Below, in pieces: positions 18,562-28,781 of a stretch of 50,179 bases of DNA. Source of the stretch: Alcaligenaceae bacterium (lineage in GTDB: Bacteria > Pseudomonadota > Gammaproteobacteria > Burkholderiales > Burkholderiaceae_B). Position 1 is the stretch's first letter. Every line of letters starts with the position of its first letter. The notes beneath the pieces are model-generated. The model did not search any database, had not been told where the DNA came from, and was given only the letters and a program-made list of their open reading frames with translations. Made by a program: the position numbers and the translations under genes. Location of the stretch: NCBI GenBank assembly GCA_029263615.1, contig JAJUFT010000006.1:1-50179 (forward strand), written 5' to 3'.

Positions 18562-19049
18562 AGCGCGACACCCTGCAGGCCGGCGCGCACGGTGTGCCGG
18601 AGCCGAGCTTCATCCAGACGCATCCATTCGGCCAGCCGGCCGTAGTCGGCACCGTGCAGATAAGCATGTGCCACGGCTTGCCAGGCAGTGGGGTCTGCGG
18701 ACTGCTTGAGCGCCAGAAGCCTGCCGCGCAAATCGGCCATGCCGGGCAGGGCCGGTGCCTGCGCGGGCGCGGAGGACGGGCTGCGCAAGCGGCGGCCGTT
18801 GACGACATGTCGGAGCACACTGTAGATCCACGGGCGCGCAGGCCCCATGCTCGCGTCGTATTGGTCGGCATTGCGCCAGATGAGGGCCATGGTGTCATGC
18901 AGCGCCCCTTCCGGGTCTTCCGGCAGCAGCTGCTTGCACAGAGCCAGCATGCGGGGCGCTTCATGGTCATACAGACGATGGAAAGCCGCCTGATCTCCTC
19001 TGGCACAGGCGATCAGAGCGGCAGCGTGGTCAAACTGGGCGGCGTGCAT
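18558..19049 (-). CDS. ECF-type RNA polymerase sigma factor
   Basis: A 163-residue sigma-70 family protein with only regions 2 and 4. Region 2 is visible as DQAAFHRLYDHEAPRMLALCKQLL...ALHDTMALIWRNADQYD and PARPWIYSVLRHVVNGRRL. Region 4 is GADYGRLAEWMRLDEARLRHTVRAGLQGV. The start at 19049 has GGAG 6 nt upstream; an earlier ATG at 19082 adds 11 unlikely residues. It is co-translated with the RskA-like anti-sigma factor. No clear autoregulated ECF promoter was recognised in the 130 bp upstream. Confidence 0.88.
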   Translation of the reverse strand: MHAAQFDHAAALIACARGDQAAFHRLYDHEAPRMLALCKQLLPEDPEGALHDTMALIWRNADQYDASMGPARPWIYSVLRHVVNGRRLRSPSSAPAQAPALPGMADLRGRLLALKQSADPTAWQAVAHAYLHGADYGRLAEWMRLDEARLRHTVRAGLQGVAL

Positions 19050-19179
19050 TGCTTCTCCGCGGTGGGCCCGTCGGACGGGCAAAAACCCTTATTGTAGGGG
19101 TGATGGCCCCGTGTGGTGGGCCGATTCGTTCACCTCTGTCATGCCCACCGGAGCGTTCGGTCCACCCGTCGCACGAGGA

Positions 19180-20172
19180 TCAGGACTTCTCGATCCCTGC
19201 CTTCTGAATGACTTCACCCCATTTGCGGGTTTCGTTTTCCTGGAAGGTTGCCAGTTCGTCCGGGGTGGAGGTCACGGGCGTCGTGCCCGTCTGCTTGTAG
19301 AACTGCTGGGCGGCCGGGCGCTGTGTGGCGGCCGTCAGCATTTCATGAAGCTTGTCGACCACCTTGTCGGGGGTGCCGGCGGGAACATAGGCGGCAAACC
19401 AGTAACCCATTTCGTAACCCGGCACACCGGCTTCAGCGATGGTGGGAACCTCGGGAGCCAGCGGGGAGCGCTCCGGCGTGGTGACGCCGAGGGCACGCAG
19501 GCCACCGCTCTGAACTTGCGGCAGGCCAGTGGCCATGTCACTGATCATCATGGTGATCTGACCGCCCAACAGATCGGTGATGGCCATGGGGTTGCTCTTG
19601 TATGGAACGTGGAGCAACTCGATGCCAGCCATCTGTTGCAACAGCTCACCCGCCACCCGGCTGCTGGAGCTGCCACTGCCGAACGACAGCTTGCCGGGGT
19701 TTTCCTTGGCGATCCGGATGAAGTCGGCGACGCTCTTTGCTTCGAAGGAAGGGTGCACCACCATGATCTGGCCGCCTGTGCCCAACAGGGTGATGGGGCG
19801 GAAATCCTTCACCGGGTCGTAATTCAGCGTCTTGTACAGATGCGGGTTGGCGGCGTGACTCGTATTGGTCGTGATCAGGACTCGATACCCGTCTGCCGGC
19901 GCCCGGGCGACATCCGTGGCGCCAATCATGGCGCTGGCACCCGGCTTGTTTTCCACCACGACGGAGACCCCCGAGACTTCGGTCACGCCTTGGGCCACGG
20001 CACGCGCCAGCTGGTCAGTGGCGCTGCCCGCACTGAAGGGTACGACAAACGTGATGGGATTGGCCGGATATTCCTGCGCCATGCCGGTGGTGGGGACGGC
20101 CCAGCTCACCGCGGCCAGGGATACGGCCAGCATCAGGTTGCGGCGGGTGGATTGGATCTTCTTTTTTATCAT
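19180..20172 (-). CDS. Bug/TctC-family tripartite tricarboxylate transporter substrate-binding protein
   Basis: Periplasmic solute-binding protein, 330 residues. A signal peptide is present: MIKKKIQSTRRN, a hydrophobic stretch, and a cleavage site near MAQ-EYP. Family motifs are YPANPITFVVPFSAGSATDQLAR, ENKPGASAMIGATDVARAPADGYR and VPYKSNPMAITDLLGGQ. Ligands of this family are usually carboxylates or amides; this one is undetermined. AGAGGAGA precedes the start. No TctA/TctB membrane partners are nearby, common for Bug proteins in Burkholderiales. It lies 12 bp after the AtuA-C gene and is probably its operon partner. Confidence 0.94.
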   Translation of the reverse strand: MIKKKIQSTRRNLMLAVSLAAVSWAVPTTGMAQEYPANPITFVVPFSAGSATDQLARAVAQGVTEVSGVSVVVENKPGASAMIGATDVARAPADGYRVLITTNTSHAANPHLYKTLNYDPVKDFRPITLLGTGGQIMVVHPSFEAKSVADFIRIAKENPGKLSFGSGSSSSRVAGELLQQMAGIELLHVPYKSNPMAITDLLGGQITMMISDMATGLPQVQSGGLRALGVTTPERSPLAPEVPTIAEAGVPGYEMGYWFAAYVPAGTPDKVVDKLHEMLTAATQRPAAQQFYKQTGTTPVTSTPDELATFQENETRKWGEVIQKAGIEKS

Positions 20173-20184
20173 GACGTTCTCCTC

Positions 20185-20571
20185 TCAAGGGTGTTGAACA
20201 TCGGGCAACACTGCCGCGAGTTCGGGATCGACCAGAACTGGGAAATCCAGCAGGTAGAAGGACAAGGCCTTGCCGTGACTGTCGAGGTTCAGGGCATCGT
20301 TGACCCCGCCATCCAGAATGCCCTCGATCACGAAATTCATGGCCGAGATCGAAGGCAGCAGGTAGCGGGTGACTCGTTCCGGGGTGCGATGTGAAAACCA
20401 CCGGGCAACCGCCTCTTCAGTGATCTGTTCTTCCAGGACGGGGAACCAGGCGTCTTCCCATGCAATCACGCTGATGTTCGAAATATTGCCTTTGTCGCCC
20501 GTGCGCCCGTGTGCCAGGCGGTAGAGCGGGACGGCAATGCGCCTGTCGTGGCGGGGGGCGTGTGTGGTCAT
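20185..20571 (-). CDS. AtuA C-terminal-domain-related protein
   Basis: A 128-residue protein resembling the small ferredoxin-like domain found at the C-terminus of AtuA. Conserved RLAHGRTGDKGNISNISVIA is near the N-terminus, followed by RYLLPSISAMNFVIEGILDGGVN. In other genomes it is either fused to or encoded beside the AtuA-like protein, as here. The ATG at 20571 overlaps the upstream gene's stop (ATGA) and has GGAG 9 nt upstream, so it is preferred over the ATG at 20586. The biochemical role is unknown. Confidence 0.88.
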   Translation of the reverse strand: MTTHAPRHDRRIAVPLYRLAHGRTGDKGNISNISVIAWEDAWFPVLEEQITEEAVARWFSHRTPERVTRYLLPSISAMNFVIEGILDGGVNDALNLDSHGKALSFYLLDFPVLVDPELAAVLPDVQHP

Positions 20572-21908
20572 GACAGGAAGCTCCATGAAGCGGGCGCCAA
20601 CTCGCGGGGAATGAGGGTGGAAACGCTGTTCAGGCGCTGCCGGATGGCGGTTCTCACCCCGCCGCCGCCCGCTGGCCCGCAGGTATAGAGTGCATTCATT
20701 TCCTTGAGCAGGCGTTCCGCCACGGCACGGTCTTCGTGCACCGTAGCCACCCGCAAACGGATGTCGCGCCCGTCCCCTGCCGGCAGCGAATCCAGCAGCT
20801 TGCCGCTGTCGTCACCAAAAATGCTCAGTGCGCCGATGAGGTCGACCCTCAGCTTCAACGCCGGGCTCAGACGCCTGCGCAGAATGTCCGCCGCCAGGCG
20901 GGCGCGGGCTTCTGCCTGGAAGCCGGCATAGGAAATCTCGGCCTCGGCCAGCCAGCCGCCCCGCATGAAAATGTTGACCTTGAGCATTTCGGGGCGGGCG
21001 TGACCCCGCACGCCGGTGACCTGCACCTGATCCTGACCGAGATCGTGAACCTGCACCTCGCTGAGGTCTGCCGTGACGTCGGGGGTCAGGTAGGCAGAGG
21101 GATCATGCACCTCATACAGAAGCTGTTCCTTCACCGTGCGAGCATCGACCAGGCCTCCGGTGCCCGCCGCTTTGCCGATCACAAGGGTGCCGTCCTCACG
21201 AATCTCGGCAAGGGGGAAGCCGATATCGTGCATGTCGGGCACGTCCTTCAGGCCGGGCACGGCGAAATAACCCCCGCTCACCTGGGTGCCGCATTCCAGC
21301 AGATGGCCGGCCATGGTGGCTGCCGCCAGCTTGTCCCAGTCGTTCCAGGCCCAGCCGAAATGGGCCATGGCCGGCCCCACCACCAGAGAAGGGTCCGCCA
21401 CTCGGCCGGCGACCACAATCTCGGCGCCGGCTTGCAGCGCCTGGGCGATCTCAGCTGCTCCCTGGTACACATTCATGCAGACGATTCTTTCCGGGTCCAG
21501 CCCCGGTGGACAGGCTGGCCGAAGGCTTTCCAGAACGGCAGGCCCTTCGAGCCGGTCGCCGCCCAGGACGGCAATGCGGGGCACGCGCAGGCCCAGTTCG
21601 CGGGCCAGACGGGAGATATGCCGTGCCGCGGCGTGGGGATTTGCCTGACCGAAATTGCTGACAATCTGAATGCCGTGGTGGAGACAGTCGGCGAGGCAGG
21701 GGCGCAGCATTTCGTCCAGCAGCGGCTCGTAGCCCGCTTCGGGGTTCTGATTGCGCGCCAGCTGCGCCAGCGCCAGGGTGCGCTCCGCCAGGGTTTCGAA
21801 GATCAGGGTCCGACCCCCTGTTTCGATCAACGTCCTGACCACCGGGCCCACCCCATCGACGCGGTCCCCGGAAAACCCGGCTGCGCAGCCAATCCTGAAC
21901 GATTCCAT
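20568..21908 (-). CDS. AtuA family (DUF1446) protein
   Basis: A 446-residue protein of the acyclic-terpene-utilisation AtuA family. It starts MESFRIGCAAGFSGDRVDG and has the glycine-rich YEPLLDEMLRP...IQIVSNFGQANPHAAA region and AEIVVAGRVADPSLVVGPA. In Pseudomonas, atuA is required for citronellol use, but homologues in Burkholderiales often sit with Bug proteins and regulators and have no assigned reaction. The start is well supported by GAGGGAGG. It probably forms an operon with the AtuA-C protein and the Bug protein, opposite the LysR gene. A catabolic role for a carboxylate or CoA intermediate is an inference. Confidence 0.88.
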   Translation of the reverse strand: MESFRIGCAAGFSGDRVDGVGPVVRTLIETGGRTLIFETLAERTLALAQLARNQNPEAGYEPLLDEMLRPCLADCLHHGIQIVSNFGQANPHAAARHISRLARELGLRVPRIAVLGGDRLEGPAVLESLRPACPPGLDPERIVCMNVYQGAAEIAQALQAGAEIVVAGRVADPSLVVGPAMAHFGWAWNDWDKLAAATMAGHLLECGTQVSGGYFAVPGLKDVPDMHDIGFPLAEIREDGTLVIGKAAGTGGLVDARTVKEQLLYEVHDPSAYLTPDVTADLSEVQVHDLGQDQVQVTGVRGHARPEMLKVNIFMRGGWLAEAEISYAGFQAEARARLAADILRRRLSPALKLRVDLIGALSIFGDDSGKLLDSLPAGDGRDIRLRVATVHEDRAVAERLLKEMNALYTCGPAGGGGVRTAIRQRLNSVSTLIPRELAPASWSFLS

Positions 21909-21997
21909 GCCTTACCTCCCTCACCGGAGCGTTGAGAGTACGATGGCAAAATTGATAAGGGAAATAAAAATAAACGATTGTTTGATAGAAAACCTCG

Positions 21998-22921
21998 ATG
22001 AATATCTCGGTTCGCCAGCTCAAAGCCTTTCAGATCCTTGCGGAAGAGCACAATTTCACCCGCGCGGCGCAGCGCGTACACCTCACCCAGCCCGCATTCA
22101 GCGCGCTGATCCAGTCTCTGGAGAGCAGCTTGGGCGTGCGACTGTTCGATCGCTCCACCCGCCGCGTCGAACTCACGCCCGAGGGGCTCCATTTTCAACG
22201 TGCGGTTCCCCGACTGCTGAATGACCTGGAATCACTGGTGGGGGAGATGCGGGAATTCGAGTCCAAGCGGCGGGGCAGGGTGTCGGTTGCCGCCTTGCCC
22301 TCGCTGGCGGCTGGGTGGCTTCCGGGCATCTATGCGAAATTCGCCGCCATGTATCCCGGGGTCCAGCTGTCGCTGCATGACGCGCTTCTGGAGCCGTGCC
22401 TGCAACGGGTACGGGAAGGGGAGGTGGACATGGCCCTGGCCGCGCTCGGGCGTGACATGAGCGGCCTGGAGACGACGCTGTTGTGTGAAGACCGATTCTA
22501 TCTGGTGTGCCGGCGCGATCACCGCCTGGCCGACCTGGCCGAAGTGGAGCTGGACATGCTCGAAGAGGAGGGGCTGATTCAGTTGGGCCGGGGCAGCAGC
22601 ATCCGTCACAGTCTGATGGCGCAGCCCCGGGTCGCTGCATTTCGTACCACGCTTGAGGTGGACCATCTGGCCACCGTCACGGGGTTGGTGTTGGCCGGCA
22701 TGGGGGTCAGCCTGGTGCCTGGCATGACGCTGTTCCACTTTCGCAGCCCGGAACTGCGCATCGTCCCCTTAACGGAACGCAGCGAAATCCGGCGGCAGCT
22801 CTACTTGGTGAAACGTGCCAACCGCAGCTTCTCGCAGGCCGCCGCCTTCCATGACCTGCTGATGGCAGAGCGAAATTCACTGGCGCCAGGAAGGCAAATG
22901 GTGATCAGGAAAATGTGTTGA
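21998..22921 (+). CDS. LysR-family transcriptional regulator
   Basis: A 307-residue LTTR. The N-terminal helix-turn-helix is typical: MNISVRQLKAFQILAEEHNFTRAAQRVHLTQPAFSALIQSLE...LFDRSTRRVELTPEG. An effector-binding domain of the CysB-like periplasmic-binding fold covers the rest. It is divergent from the AtuA-family gene across 89 bp, the usual LTTR arrangement, so it likely controls that operon in response to the imported or processed substrate. No clear ribosome-binding site precedes the start. Confidence 0.94.
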   Translation: MNISVRQLKAFQILAEEHNFTRAAQRVHLTQPAFSALIQSLESSLGVRLFDRSTRRVELTPEGLHFQRAVPRLLNDLESLVGEMREFESKRRGRVSVAALPSLAAGWLPGIYAKFAAMYPGVQLSLHDALLEPCLQRVREGEVDMALAALGRDMSGLETTLLCEDRFYLVCRRDHRLADLAEVELDMLEEEGLIQLGRGSSIRHSLMAQPRVAAFRTTLEVDHLATVTGLVLAGMGVSLVPGMTLFHFRSPELRIVPLTERSEIRRQLYLVKRANRSFSQAAAFHDLLMAERNSLAPGRQMVIRKMC

Positions 22922-22960
22922 CCTGCTTGCCACACTCTCCGGGAAAACCAGGTGTCGCTT

Positions 22961-22989
22961 TTGCGTATATAGGACCGAAATGGTACTAT
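22961..22989 (+). promoter_or_regulatory. SUF operon promoter
   Basis: TTGCGT (22961-22966) and an extended -10 TGG-TACTAT (22981-22989) are separated by 17 bp before the TACTAT hexamer. Start of transcription would be near 22996, about 27 nt before the regulator gene. The operator palindrome 22967-22991 covers the spacer and -10. Confidence 0.62.
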
Positions 22990-22991
22990 AT
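22967..22991. promoter_or_regulatory. Palindromic operator over the SUF promoter (Rrf2/IscR-type)
   Basis: ATATAGGACC (22967-22976) and GGTACTATAT (22982-22991) are inverted repeats matching at 9 of 10 positions with a 5-bp spacer, GAAAT. Size (25 bp), AT-rich ends and A/T-rich centre resemble the IscR type 1 site. It overlaps the -10 element, so binding would repress. The adjacent Rrf2 regulator is the obvious candidate; that link is inferred. Confidence 0.75.
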
Positions 22992-23022
22992 GGTTTCATA
23001 CAAACAGGGAGTGCAGGCGAGA

Positions 23023-23519
23023 ATGCTGCGCGTCAGCAAGATCATCGATTACGGTACCTTGGTACTGACCCACATGGCGTCAGACCCGCAGCGGGTCTTT
23101 AGCGCGGCCGACCTCGCTTCAACGCTGGGGCTGGGCCAGCCCGTGGTCAGCAAGGTGCTCAAGGCGCTCACGCAGCGTGAAATACTGAAGAGCACACGCG
23201 GCGCGCGAGGGGGCTATGCACTCAGCAGGGCTGCTGAAGACATCAGCATCGCCGACATTATAGACGCTTTGGATGAACAGCCTTTCGGCCTTACAGAATG
23301 CTCGGCGAGCCCGGGCAGCTGCAGTGTCGAAGCCGAGTGCAACATCCGCAGCAACTGGCAGCGCATCAACGCCATCGTGCGCCGAACCCTCGAACAGGTG
23401 TCCGTAGCCGACATGGTCACTCCCAGCGCAACCATTGAATTCATACCCGGCCGACGATCCCCATCGAAACCGCCGGCCAACGTCACGGCGGCATGCCCTT
23501 CGACATGGAGTTTCTCTGA

Positions 23520-23523
<4 letters not shown>
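23023..23523 (+). CDS. SUF-system Rrf2-family regulator (IscR-like)
   Basis: A 166-residue Rrf2-type winged-helix repressor for the downstream suf genes. The DNA-binding part is [19 protein letters not shown] through [14 protein letters not shown]. Three cysteines, Cys93, Cys100 and Cys106 in [15 protein letters not shown], are suited to bind an Fe-S cluster. Cluster-dependent autorepression through the palindrome at 22967-22991 is likely by analogy with IscR and SufR. The start at 23023 matches the family; the longer frame runs through the promoter. The stop overlaps sufB (ATGA), so regulator and operon are coupled. Confidence 0.93.
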
Positions 23524-24971
<1,448 letters not shown>

Positions 24972-24986
24972 AGAGGAAACATCATC

Positions 24987-25760
24987 ATGCTGAACATCAA
25001 GGATTTGTACGCTTCCGTCGAAGGCAAGCGCATTCTCAACGGCCTGTCGCTGCAGGTGAACGCAGGCGAAGTGCATGCCATCATGGGCCCCAACGGGTCC
25101 GGCAAGAGTACGCTGTCGCAGGTGCTTGCCGGCCGCGAAGATTACGAAATCGAAGGCGGCGAGGTCGAGTACCTGGGCCAGAACCTGCTGGAAATGCCCA
25201 TCGAAGAACGGGCCCGTGCTGGCATTTTTCTCGCTTTCCAGTACCCCATCGAGATTCCGGGGGTCTCCAACGCCTACTTCCTGCGTGCCGCGGTCAACGC
25301 CGTGCGTCGTCATCAGGGGCTGGACGAACTCGACGCCATGGATTTTCTCAAGCGCGTCAAGGAAGAGATGAAGGTCGTCGGCATGCGCGAAGAGTTTCTC
25401 TACCGCTCGGTCAATGAAGGGTTTTCCGGCGGCGAGAAAAAGCGCAACGAAGTCCTGCAGATGGCCTTGCTGCAACCCAAGCTCGCCATTCTGGATGAAA
25501 CCGATTCCGGTCTGGACATTGACGCCCTGCGTGTCGTCGCCGACGGCGTGAATCGCATGCGTTCGCCCGACCGCGCCATGATCGTCATCACCCACTATCA
25601 GCGCCTGCTCGATTACATCGTCCCCGATTATGTTCACGTGCTTTCCGGCGGCCGCATTGTTCGCTCCGGCGGAAAGGAACTGGCCCTCGAACTCGAGAAG
25701 CGCGGCTACGGCTGGGTGAAGGAACTCGAAGCCGAGCAGCAGAAGGGAGCGCAGGCATGA
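24987..25760 (+). CDS. sufC: Fe-S cluster assembly ATPase SufC
   Basis: ABC-type ATPase that powers the SufBC2D complex; it has no membrane domain. The 257-residue product has Walker A GPNGSGKST (34-42), the Q-loop in FLAFQYPIEIPGV, the signature FSGGEKKRNEVLQM, and Walker B LAILDETDSGLD, the SufC-type DETDSGLD variant. AGAGGAAAC precedes the ATG. The stop overlaps the sufD ATG (ATGA). Confidence 0.97.
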   Translation: MLNIKDLYASVEGKRILNGLSLQVNAGEVHAIMGPNGSGKSTLSQVLAGREDYEIEGGEVEYLGQNLLEMPIEERARAGIFLAFQYPIEIPGVSNAYFLRAAVNAVRRHQGLDELDAMDFLKRVKEEMKVVGMREEFLYRSVNEGFSGGEKKRNEVLQMALLQPKLAILDETDSGLDIDALRVVADGVNRMRSPDRAMIVITHYQRLLDYIVPDYVHVLSGGRIVRSGGKELALELEKRGYGWVKELEAEQQKGAQA

Positions 25761-27067
25761 GTGCAGTGCAGTCATGGCTGGCCGAATTCTCGGCCCGGAA
25801 TGCACAGCTGGCCGGTGCCGATCTGCCCTGGCTGGCTGCCATGCGTCAGCGCGCCATCGACCGCTTTGCGGCGGAGGGATGGCCCACCACCCGCCAGGAA
25901 GACTGGCGCCACACCTCGCTGGCTGCGCTGGAACAGGCCAGCTTCGATCTGAGTGCGGCGCCGCTGGACATCCGGCAATCCCTGAGCGCGTTGCGTGGCG
26001 ATGAAGACGGCCACTGGCTGGTCTTCGTGGACGGGCGCCACGCGCCCGAGCTCAGCGACGTTGGCGCGCTGCCTGCCGGTGTGCGTGTGGATTCCCTGGC
26101 CCAGGCCCTGAAGACCGACGCCGACCTCGTGCAACAGGTCTATGGCGATGAAACGGCAGGCAACAGCCCGGCAGCGCTCAATCTGGCCCTGGCGGCGGAC
26201 GGAGCCTGCGTGGTGCTGTCCCGCGGCGCCACGCTCGACAAGCCGGTTCATGTGGTGTTTTTTGCCAACGGTGAGCGCGCCGCAGCTTTTCCGCGCAACC
26301 TGTATGTCGCCGAGGCCGGTGCCCACGGCACGGTGGTCGAGCACTATGTCGGCCGTTCCGGCAACGTCACCTTCACGAACACCGTTTCCCGGGTTCAGGT
26401 GGCGGCGGATGCCCACTTCAGTCATGTGAGGTTGCAGCAGGAAGCCAATGAAGCCTTCCATCTGGCCGAACTGCAAGCCGAACAGGAAGGCAAGTCCTAC
26501 TTTGCTTCGCATTCGATTTCGCTGGGTGCACGTCTGGCCCGCCACGACATCGGAACCCGGTTTGACGGCGAGCGCGCCGAAAGTCTGCTCAATGGCATCT
26601 ACTTCGCCGACGGCCAGCGTCACGTCGATCATCACACCGAAATCGGTCACGCGCAACCGAATTGCGTCAGCCACGAACACTATCGCGGCATTCTGGCCGA
26701 TCGGGGTCGTGGCGTTTTTCGCGGCCGCATTCTGGTGTCTCCGGGGGCGGACGGCACGGATGCCATCCAGCGCAACGACAGTCTGTTGCTGTCCAAGCTG
26801 GCCCGCACCGACTCACGTCCGGAACTGGAAATCTACGCCGAAGACGTGCGCTGCACCCACGGTGCCACCGTGGGGCAGCTCAGCGACGAAAGCCTGTTCT
26901 ACCTCATGGCGCGTGGCCTGGACCGCACCCATGCCCGCAACGTGCTGATCTACGCATTCGTGCTCGAGGGTCTGGCGCGGATCCAGACCGAATCCGTGCG
27001 CACGCGCGCCAGTCAGGCCGTGCGCGCCCTCATGCCGGGCGCTGATGTCCTCGAGGAGCTTGCATGA
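25757..27067 (+). CDS. sufD: Fe-S cluster assembly protein SufD
   Basis: Partner of SufB in the scaffold complex. The 436-residue protein has a helical N-terminal domain (WPTTRQEDWRHTSLAAL, the conserved RxEDWRxT block) and the beta-helix domain. The family motif near the C-terminus reads EDVRCTHGATVGQLSDESLFYLMARGL; its histidine is implicated in cluster assembly. It overlaps sufC upstream and sufS downstream by 4 bp each, so stoichiometry is probably held by translational coupling. Confidence 0.96.
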   Translation: MSAVQSWLAEFSARNAQLAGADLPWLAAMRQRAIDRFAAEGWPTTRQEDWRHTSLAALEQASFDLSAAPLDIRQSLSALRGDEDGHWLVFVDGRHAPELSDVGALPAGVRVDSLAQALKTDADLVQQVYGDETAGNSPAALNLALAADGACVVLSRGATLDKPVHVVFFANGERAAAFPRNLYVAEAGAHGTVVEHYVGRSGNVTFTNTVSRVQVAADAHFSHVRLQQEANEAFHLAELQAEQEGKSYFASHSISLGARLARHDIGTRFDGERAESLLNGIYFADGQRHVDHHTEIGHAQPNCVSHEHYRGILADRGRGVFRGRILVSPGADGTDAIQRNDSLLLSKLARTDSRPELEIYAEDVRCTHGATVGQLSDESLFYLMARGLDRTHARNVLIYAFVLEGLARIQTESVRTRASQAVRALMPGADVLEELA

Positions 27068-28329
27068 ACGCCATCGCGCAAGGCACAGACATGACAATCG
27101 AAATGGCCGCCCGTGTGGCGGACTTCCCCATCCTCGGCAGGCCGGTGCACGGGCGTCGGCTGGTCTATCTGGACAACGGCGCAACCACTCAGAAGCCTCA
27201 GGCCGTGATCGACGCAGAAGCGCGCTTTTACAGCGAGTCGAACGCCAACATCCATCGCGGCGTGCATTGGCTCTCTCAGCACAGTACCGATCTTTACGAT
27301 CAGGGCCGTGAGCGCGTCCGGCAACTGCTCAATGCGGCACAAGTGGAGGAAATCGTCTTCACGCGTGGCACCACCGAGGCCATCAACCTCGTTGCGGCCA
27401 GCTGGGGGCGGGCGAATCTGAACGAAGGCGACGAGATCCTGCTCAGCGGCATGGAGCATCACTCCAATATCGTGCCCTGGCAGTTTGTGGCGCAGCAGAC
27501 CGGTGCCGTCATCAAGGTCGTGCCCGTCACGGATGACGGCGAGCTCGACATGGGTGCATTCTCGCAACTGCTGAACGAACGCACCCGCTTTGTCGGCATG
27601 TGCCACGTTTCCAATGCGTTGGGCACCGTGAACCCGGTCGAAGAGATCGTCCGTCAGGCACATGCCGTGGGCGCCGTGGTGCTGCTCGACGGTGCGCAGG
27701 CGGTCGCACATCAGCGTGTTGACGTACAGGCCTTGGGCTGCGACTTCTATGTTTTCTCCGGGCACAAGCTGTACGGCCCCACGGGCATCGGTGCCCTGTA
27801 TGGCCGCCGGGAACTGCTCGATGCCATGCCACCCTGGCAGGGTGGGGGCGACATGATTCACACCGTGAGCTTCGAGCGCTCCACCTATGCGCCGACCCCT
27901 CAGAAGTTCGAGGCCGGCACGCCGAACATCGCCGGCGTAGTGGGCCTGAAAGCGGCCATCGCCTATGTGCAGGAAGTCGGTCTGGAGGCCATTGCCGCCC
28001 ACGAAGACACACTGCTGCAATACGCGACCGAGCAGCTGGCGGGTATTCCCGGTCTACGATTCATCGGCCAGGCACGGCAGCGTGCCGCCATTGCCTCCTT
28101 CGTGATGGAAGGCATCCACCCTCATGATCTGGGTACCATCCTCGACATGGAAGGGGTGGCCATCCGGGCGGGGCATCACTGCACCATGCCTCTGATGACC
28201 CGATTCGGGCTGCCCGGTACGGCCCGTGCATCGTTCGCGCTCTACAACACGCGGGAAGATGTCGATGCCCTGGTGGCCGGGCTGCACAAGGCCCGTCGGT
28301 TGTTCGGACTCGAGGAGCGCAGCGCATGA
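27064..28329 (+). CDS. sufS: Cysteine desulfurase SufS
   Basis: PLP-dependent group II cysteine desulfurase that releases sulfur from cysteine as a persulfide. The 421-residue product has the PLP lysine in SGHKLYGPTGIGALYG (Lys235) and the active-site cysteine in RAGHHCTMPLM (Cys373). The N-terminal YLDNGATTQKP and FTRGTTEAINLVA blocks are typical. It is paired with SufU rather than SufE, an arrangement seen in Gram-positive bacteria and some betaproteobacteria. Confidence 0.97.
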   Translation: MNAIAQGTDMTIEMAARVADFPILGRPVHGRRLVYLDNGATTQKPQAVIDAEARFYSESNANIHRGVHWLSQHSTDLYDQGRERVRQLLNAAQVEEIVFTRGTTEAINLVAASWGRANLNEGDEILLSGMEHHSNIVPWQFVAQQTGAVIKVVPVTDDGELDMGAFSQLLNERTRFVGMCHVSNALGTVNPVEEIVRQAHAVGAVVLLDGAQAVAHQRVDVQALGCDFYVFSGHKLYGPTGIGALYGRRELLDAMPPWQGGGDMIHTVSFERSTYAPTPQKFEAGTPNIAGVVGLKAAIAYVQEVGLEAIAAHEDTLLQYATEQLAGIPGLRFIGQARQRAAIASFVMEGIHPHDLGTILDMEGVAIRAGHHCTMPLMTRFGLPGTARASFALYNTREDVDALVAGLHKARRLFGLEERSA

Positions 28330-28775
28330 ACAGCTTCGGAGATCTACGCGAACTCTATCAGGAAGTGATTTTCGATCACAATCGCAAGCCAAGGAATTTC
28401 CACGCCCTCGAGGAAGCGACCCATCGTGCCGACGGGCACAACCCCTTGTGCGGTGATCAGCTGACGGTCTATGCACGGGTCGTGAACGACGTGGTCGAGG
28501 ACGTCAGTTTCATTGGTCATGGCTGCGCGATTTCGACCGCATCGGCCTCGCTGATGACGGAAGCGGTCAAGGGCATGCCCGTCGCAGAGGTCGAGGTCCT
28601 GTTCAAGGACATGCATGCCATGCTGACCGAATCGCATCCCGACCGCGATCTCGGCAAGCTTGAAGTCTTGTCCGGCGTCCGAGAATTTCCTGCACGCGTC
28701 AAGTGCGCCACCCTGGCCTGGCACACTTTGCATAACGCCATCACACAGGCCCGGGAAATTGCCAAGACCGAGTAG
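28326..28775 (+). CDS. sufU: SufU-type sulfur-transfer/IscU-like protein
   Basis: A 149-residue IscU-fold protein. In Bacillus, SufU is a zinc-dependent sulfurtransferase that accepts persulfide from SufS. The three ligand cysteines are Cys42 (HNPLCGDQ), Cys67 (GHGCAIS) and Cys127 (ARVKCATLAW). The extra segment between Cys67 and Cys127, characteristic of SufU compared with IscU, is present. It overlaps sufS by 4 bp and is followed 6 bp later by sufT. IscU-like scaffold function cannot be excluded. Confidence 0.95.
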   Translation: MNSFGDLRELYQEVIFDHNRKPRNFHALEEATHRADGHNPLCGDQLTVYARVVNDVVEDVSFIGHGCAISTASASLMTEAVKGMPVAEVEVLFKDMHAMLTESHPDRDLGKLEVLSGVREFPARVKCATLAWHTLHNAITQAREIAKTE

Positions 28776-28781
28776 CACACC

